From contig JAJDBB010000043.1 of NCBI GenBank assembly GCA_029261555.1, forward strand, positions 1 through 52,584: a DNA stretch of 52,584 bases, read 5' to 3'. Position numbers and translations under genes: made by a program. The DNA comes from Nitrospinaceae bacterium (lineage in GTDB: Bacteria > Nitrospinota > Nitrospinia > Nitrospinales > JACRGP01). Below, piece by piece: positions 50,371 through 52,584 of the stretch. Positions within the stretch are counted from its first letter, which is position 1. Each line of letters begins with the position of its first letter. The notes beneath the pieces were generated by a model. That model searched no databases. It worked only from the letters and a program-made list of their open reading frames with translations, and was not told where the DNA came from.

Positions 50371-50847
50371 ATGAAAAAGATTCTGGCATTGTTAATGTTT
50401 GCGTTTGTTTTTGCGATGGGTTGCGCCGGCGCCGACACCACCGTTAAAAAAGACTGGGAAATGGATTCCCGTTCGTTGGCGGTGGTCGACATGACCAACT
50501 CAAACGATGATTATCTGGACGCCAGCTCCCACCTCCTGGCCCAACTGGAGGAATCCGTCAACGACACGATTTTTGTTTTGAATCAGGAGAACCCGACGTT
50601 CAAACTAAAATTTAAAGTGACGGATTACCGCGAAGGCAGCCGGTTGACGCGCATGGCCACCTTTGGCGCTTCCGATTCCGCGCGGGCCGAGTTACAGGTC
50701 AAGGCCGCCTTGTACCAGGGGAAAAGCATGCTGGGCGCCTGGGAGGTCAACACCTGGGTCAACGGGGGAATGACCGGCGGTTCCGAAGACATGTTGTTCA
50801 AACGCGCAGCGGACGAGATCATCACGCACATGAAGGGTTCCTACTAG
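50371..50847 (+). CDS. Small lipoprotein, DUF4410-like
   Basis: 158 aa from the ATG at 50371, with AAGGA 10-14 nt upstream. The signal MKKILALLMFAFVFAMGC ends in a lipobox (AMGC), so Cys18 is acylated. The mature domain is an alpha/beta sandwich-like sequence (SRSLAVVDMTNSNDDYLDAS, LNQENPTFKLKFKVTDYREG, AALYQGKSMLGAWEVNTWVN, LFKRAADEIITHMKGSY) resembling DUF4410 or LPS-assembly-type lipoproteins. Function unknown. Confidence 0.72.
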   Translation: MKKILALLMFAFVFAMGCAGADTTVKKDWEMDSRSLAVVDMTNSNDDYLDASSHLLAQLEESVNDTIFVLNQENPTFKLKFKVTDYREGSRLTRMATFGASDSARAELQVKAALYQGKSMLGAWEVNTWVNGGMTGGSEDMLFKRAADEIITHMKGSY

Positions 50848-50875
50848 GGTCAGGACTCATTAATATGTCCATTCT

Positions 50876-50968
50876 GCCCCCGGTGGAAAAGTTTGAGACG
50901 CCAAACTCACCCAAGCTCGTAGCCTAACCGAATATGTGCCGCTAATTGGATCCAGCGTCACGCTGGCT
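50876..50968. repeat. Short-form repeat before the SEC-C gene stop
   Basis: GCCCCCGGTGGAAAAGTTTG, AGACGCCAAACTCACCC, AAGCTCGTAGCC and the palindrome CCAGCGTCACGCTGG (50952-50966). It ends immediately next to the stop codon at 50969. Confidence 0.75.
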
Positions 50969-51490
50969 CTATTTCCCGCAACACTTCTTGTATTTCTTTC
51001 CGCTGGCGCAAGGGCACGGCTCGTTGCGCCCCACTTTCGGCTTGTCCCGAACCACCGTTTTAACCTCGGCGTCTGGAAAATCGTCCCGGTGCACCCGCGA
51101 CCCTTCCAGGCTGTAATACCAGCGCCCGTCCCGTTTGACAAACTTCGACGTTTCGCGCAGGCATTGCTCCTCGCCGTCGTCGTCGTGCCAGGCGCTAAAC
51201 TGCACCCAACCCACGTCGTCCTCTCGTTCCCCGTCCCGGCTTTCGTGAATTTCCAGCCGCGACCAGTCGAGCCATTCCTCTTCTTTTCCGGGATATTTAT
51301 CAGCGCACTGTTTGCGCTCCTCCTCAAGCGTCGTCCGCAATAAATACTCGCGGTTTTTCACCACATGCGCCGCATAACGGGAGCGCATCAAATCTTCCGC
51401 CGTGTCCGCCGAAACCGCGCCGCGAACCAACGGACCGCAACAGTCGGTGTAGGGGAAATTGGAGCCGCAGGGGCAATCCTGTTTTGTCAA
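50969..51490 (-). CDS. YchJ-like protein with SEC-C motifs
   Basis: 173 aa. SEC-C zinc motifs at both ends: [13 protein letters not shown] near residue 6 and [19 protein letters not shown] at the end. Between is the YchJ (NTF2-like) domain: [78 protein letters not shown]. The family is widespread with no settled function; SEC-C in SecA binds zinc and contacts SecB or ribosome. Confidence 0.93.
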   Translation of the reverse strand: MTKQDCPCGSNFPYTDCCGPLVRGAVSADTAEDLMRSRYAAHVVKNREYLLRTTLEEERKQCADKYPGKEEEWLDWSRLEIHESRDGEREDDVGWVQFSAWHDDDGEEQCLRETSKFVKRDGRWYYSLEGSRVHRDDFPDAEVKTVVRDKPKVGRNEPCPCASGKKYKKCCGK

Positions 51491-51634
51491 AGCGTCAACC
51501 CCCGAAAAGGAATTTTATTAATTATTTAAAAAATTTATTATAATCGACCGGTCCGGACGATCTTGTTCAGCCAATCAGCCGTTAAGTCGTCCACAACCCG
51601 CTCGAACTTCATTCGCAAACAAAGGGGACCGACC

Positions 51635-52414
51635 ATGCCGCACAATCTAAACTATAAAAGGTTTCGGGAAAACCCGAAAGTTTATTTGCTCGCGTTACTT
51701 GCCGTCGCGTTGATTCAACTCACCGCCTGTTCCGGGCTGGACCAGGAAATCATGAAGACCCTAGGCGGCGGGGGTAAAAATGCCGCGGCGTCTGGGCCGC
51801 TCTCCCTCGCAACAATCATCGACGGGTTGAAGGAAGCCCTGTCCGTGGGAACCGAGTCTGCAGTCGACGTGGTCTCCAAAGCCGGCGGCTATTTTAAAAA
51901 CCCCGACATTAAAATTCCTATGCCGCAAAAGTTGGTGGAGATGACGGACCTGTTGTCAAAGTTCGGGTTCGGCGAGCAGGTGGACAAGTTTGTGGGAAGT
52001 ATGAATCAGGCGGCGGAGGCCGCCGCGCCCCAGGCAACCGCTCTGTTCCTGGACTCGATTAAAACCATGACCTTCGCCGACGCCAAAAAAATTCTCTACG
52101 GCGCCGATACCGCCGGAACGGATTATTTGAAATCCAAAACCTACGACCGGCTGGCGGCGGATTTCGAATCCAGAGTGTCGGCAAAAATGGATTCCGTCGG
52201 CGTCACCCAGGCGTACAAGGAAATTTCCAACGTGTACAACCGCATCCCCCTGTCCAAACCCGTCGCGCTTGATCTGGACGGATACGTTACGGACAAAGCG
52301 CTGGACGGCCTGTTCTTCATGGTCGCCGAAGAGGAGAAAAAAATCCGCAAGGACCCGGCGGCGCGCGTCACCAGCCTGTTGCAAAAAGTTTTTGGGGCGT
52401 CGGCCAAAAGCTAG
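51635..52414 (+). CDS. DUF4197 lipoprotein
   Basis: 259 aa from the ATG at 51635, supported by AAAGGGGACC upstream; an earlier frame to 51563 is open. Signal YLLALLAVALIQLTACS contains the lipobox LTAC, so the protein is an outer- or inner-membrane lipoprotein. All-helical DUF4197 pattern: ATIIDGLKEALSVGTESAVD, IPMPQKLVEMTDLLSKFGFG, VDKFVGSMNQAAEAAAPQA, TFADAKKILYGADTAGTDYL, GYVTDKALDGLFFMVAEEEK. No biochemical role is known. A hairpin repeat starts 1 bp after its stop. Confidence 0.88.
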   Translation: MPHNLNYKRFRENPKVYLLALLAVALIQLTACSGLDQEIMKTLGGGGKNAAASGPLSLATIIDGLKEALSVGTESAVDVVSKAGGYFKNPDIKIPMPQKLVEMTDLLSKFGFGEQVDKFVGSMNQAAEAAAPQATALFLDSIKTMTFADAKKILYGADTAGTDYLKSKTYDRLAADFESRVSAKMDSVGVTQAYKEISNVYNRIPLSKPVALDLDGYVTDKALDGLFFMVAEEEKKIRKDPAARVTSLLQKVFGASAKS

Positions 52415-52536
52415 CCCAGGCAAGCGCCTGGAGGCAGTTAAAAAATTTTAGACCGGATTAACTAGATAGACTCGAAAGTATTTTAATAATTCCTCTCCCT
52501 CGACGGGAGAGGACATAGGCGAGGGTGAAATATTTT
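52415..52536. repeat. Hairpin repeat plus shared end repeat
   Basis: CCAGGCAAGCGCCTGG (52416-52431) with GAGGCAGTTA directly after the stop; then CTCTCCCTCGACGGGAGAGG (52493-52512), a hairpin, and the CACCCTCGCCTATGTCC motif in reverse, shared with 1385-1415. Confidence 0.65.
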
Positions 52537-52574
52537 TATCTGGCGACGTCACCTTATCAGAGGATTTTGGGAAA

Positions 52575-52584
52575 ATGGACCGTA
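52575..52584 (+). CDS. Possible start of a further gene, cut by window edge
   Basis: ATGGACCGT at 52575 could open the next ORF; only three codons are visible and TTTTGGGAAA is a poor ribosome site. Nothing more can be said. Confidence 0.2.

Overview
The window reads as a chromosomal segment of a Gram-negative bacterium with a moderately GC-rich genome. Evidence for an outer membrane is two beta-barrel porins, several lipoproteins and a LapA/LapB-type protein. Taxonomy cannot be fixed from the sequence alone. The gene mix and the dense short intergenic repeats would suit a Nitrospinota-like or deltaproteobacterial-grade lineage, but I hold that loosely. There is no prophage, CRISPR array, rRNA operon or transposase. 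Most genes are housekeeping or envelope genes in short operons.

Layout. 1-5.9 kb (minus): a cut GDSL/SGNH hydrolase, a class V aminotransferase, DNA polymerase IV, a Rieske/glutamate-synthase-like fusion, LexA and a small membrane protein. 6-10 kb (plus): a cold-shock gene with a long leader and a clear terminator, a 61-aa basic protein, NADP-type glutamate dehydrogenase and an alginate-export-type porin. 10-16 kb: a 1105-aa exported repeat protein, a membrane spermidine-synthase-like protein and a small lipoprotein. 16-21 kb (minus): a cysteine-cluster protein, a radical SAM enzyme, a DUF2723 membrane protein with an apparent N-terminal frameshift, and two tandem type IV pilins. 21.4-24.2 kb (plus): nadD-rsfS, a DksA/TraR protein and a LapA-LapB-type fusion. 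24.6-27 kb (minus): a membrane-anchored TPR-cupredoxin protein and an FmdB zinc ribbon. 27-32 kb (plus): a dCTP deaminase, then scpB-rluB-unknown-AI-2E transporter.

32-38.4 kb is a phosphate cluster: phosphate-selective porin, DUF47/PhoU-like protein and Pit permease on plus, converging on phoB-phoR on minus. 11-bp-period direct repeats like Pho boxes stand before the porin and before the Pit pair. 38.6-39.5 kb is a divergent NTF2-like/HxlR pair with two near-identical palindromes between them. Then come a subtilase, tRNA-Asp and tRNA-Val. 42.4-50.2 kb (plus) runs PilZ-like, GAF plus degenerate GGDEF, mreB, a Cys-rich protein, two 2Fe-2S ferredoxins, a JAMM peptidase, a YfhL-type ferredoxin, a NifU C-terminal protein, TlpA and a SUMF1-CcdA fusion. 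The end holds a lipoprotein, a YchJ/SEC-C protein and a DUF4197 lipoprotein.

The most unusual feature is a family of modular, hairpin-capped repeats of about 100-160 bp in at least a dozen intergenic gaps. They often touch stop codons, and at several genes they write the last residues (GQRDAG or RQASAW tails). One copy, at 45.9 kb, lies between two 39-bp direct duplications that restore both the end of one gene and the ribosome-binding site and start of the next.
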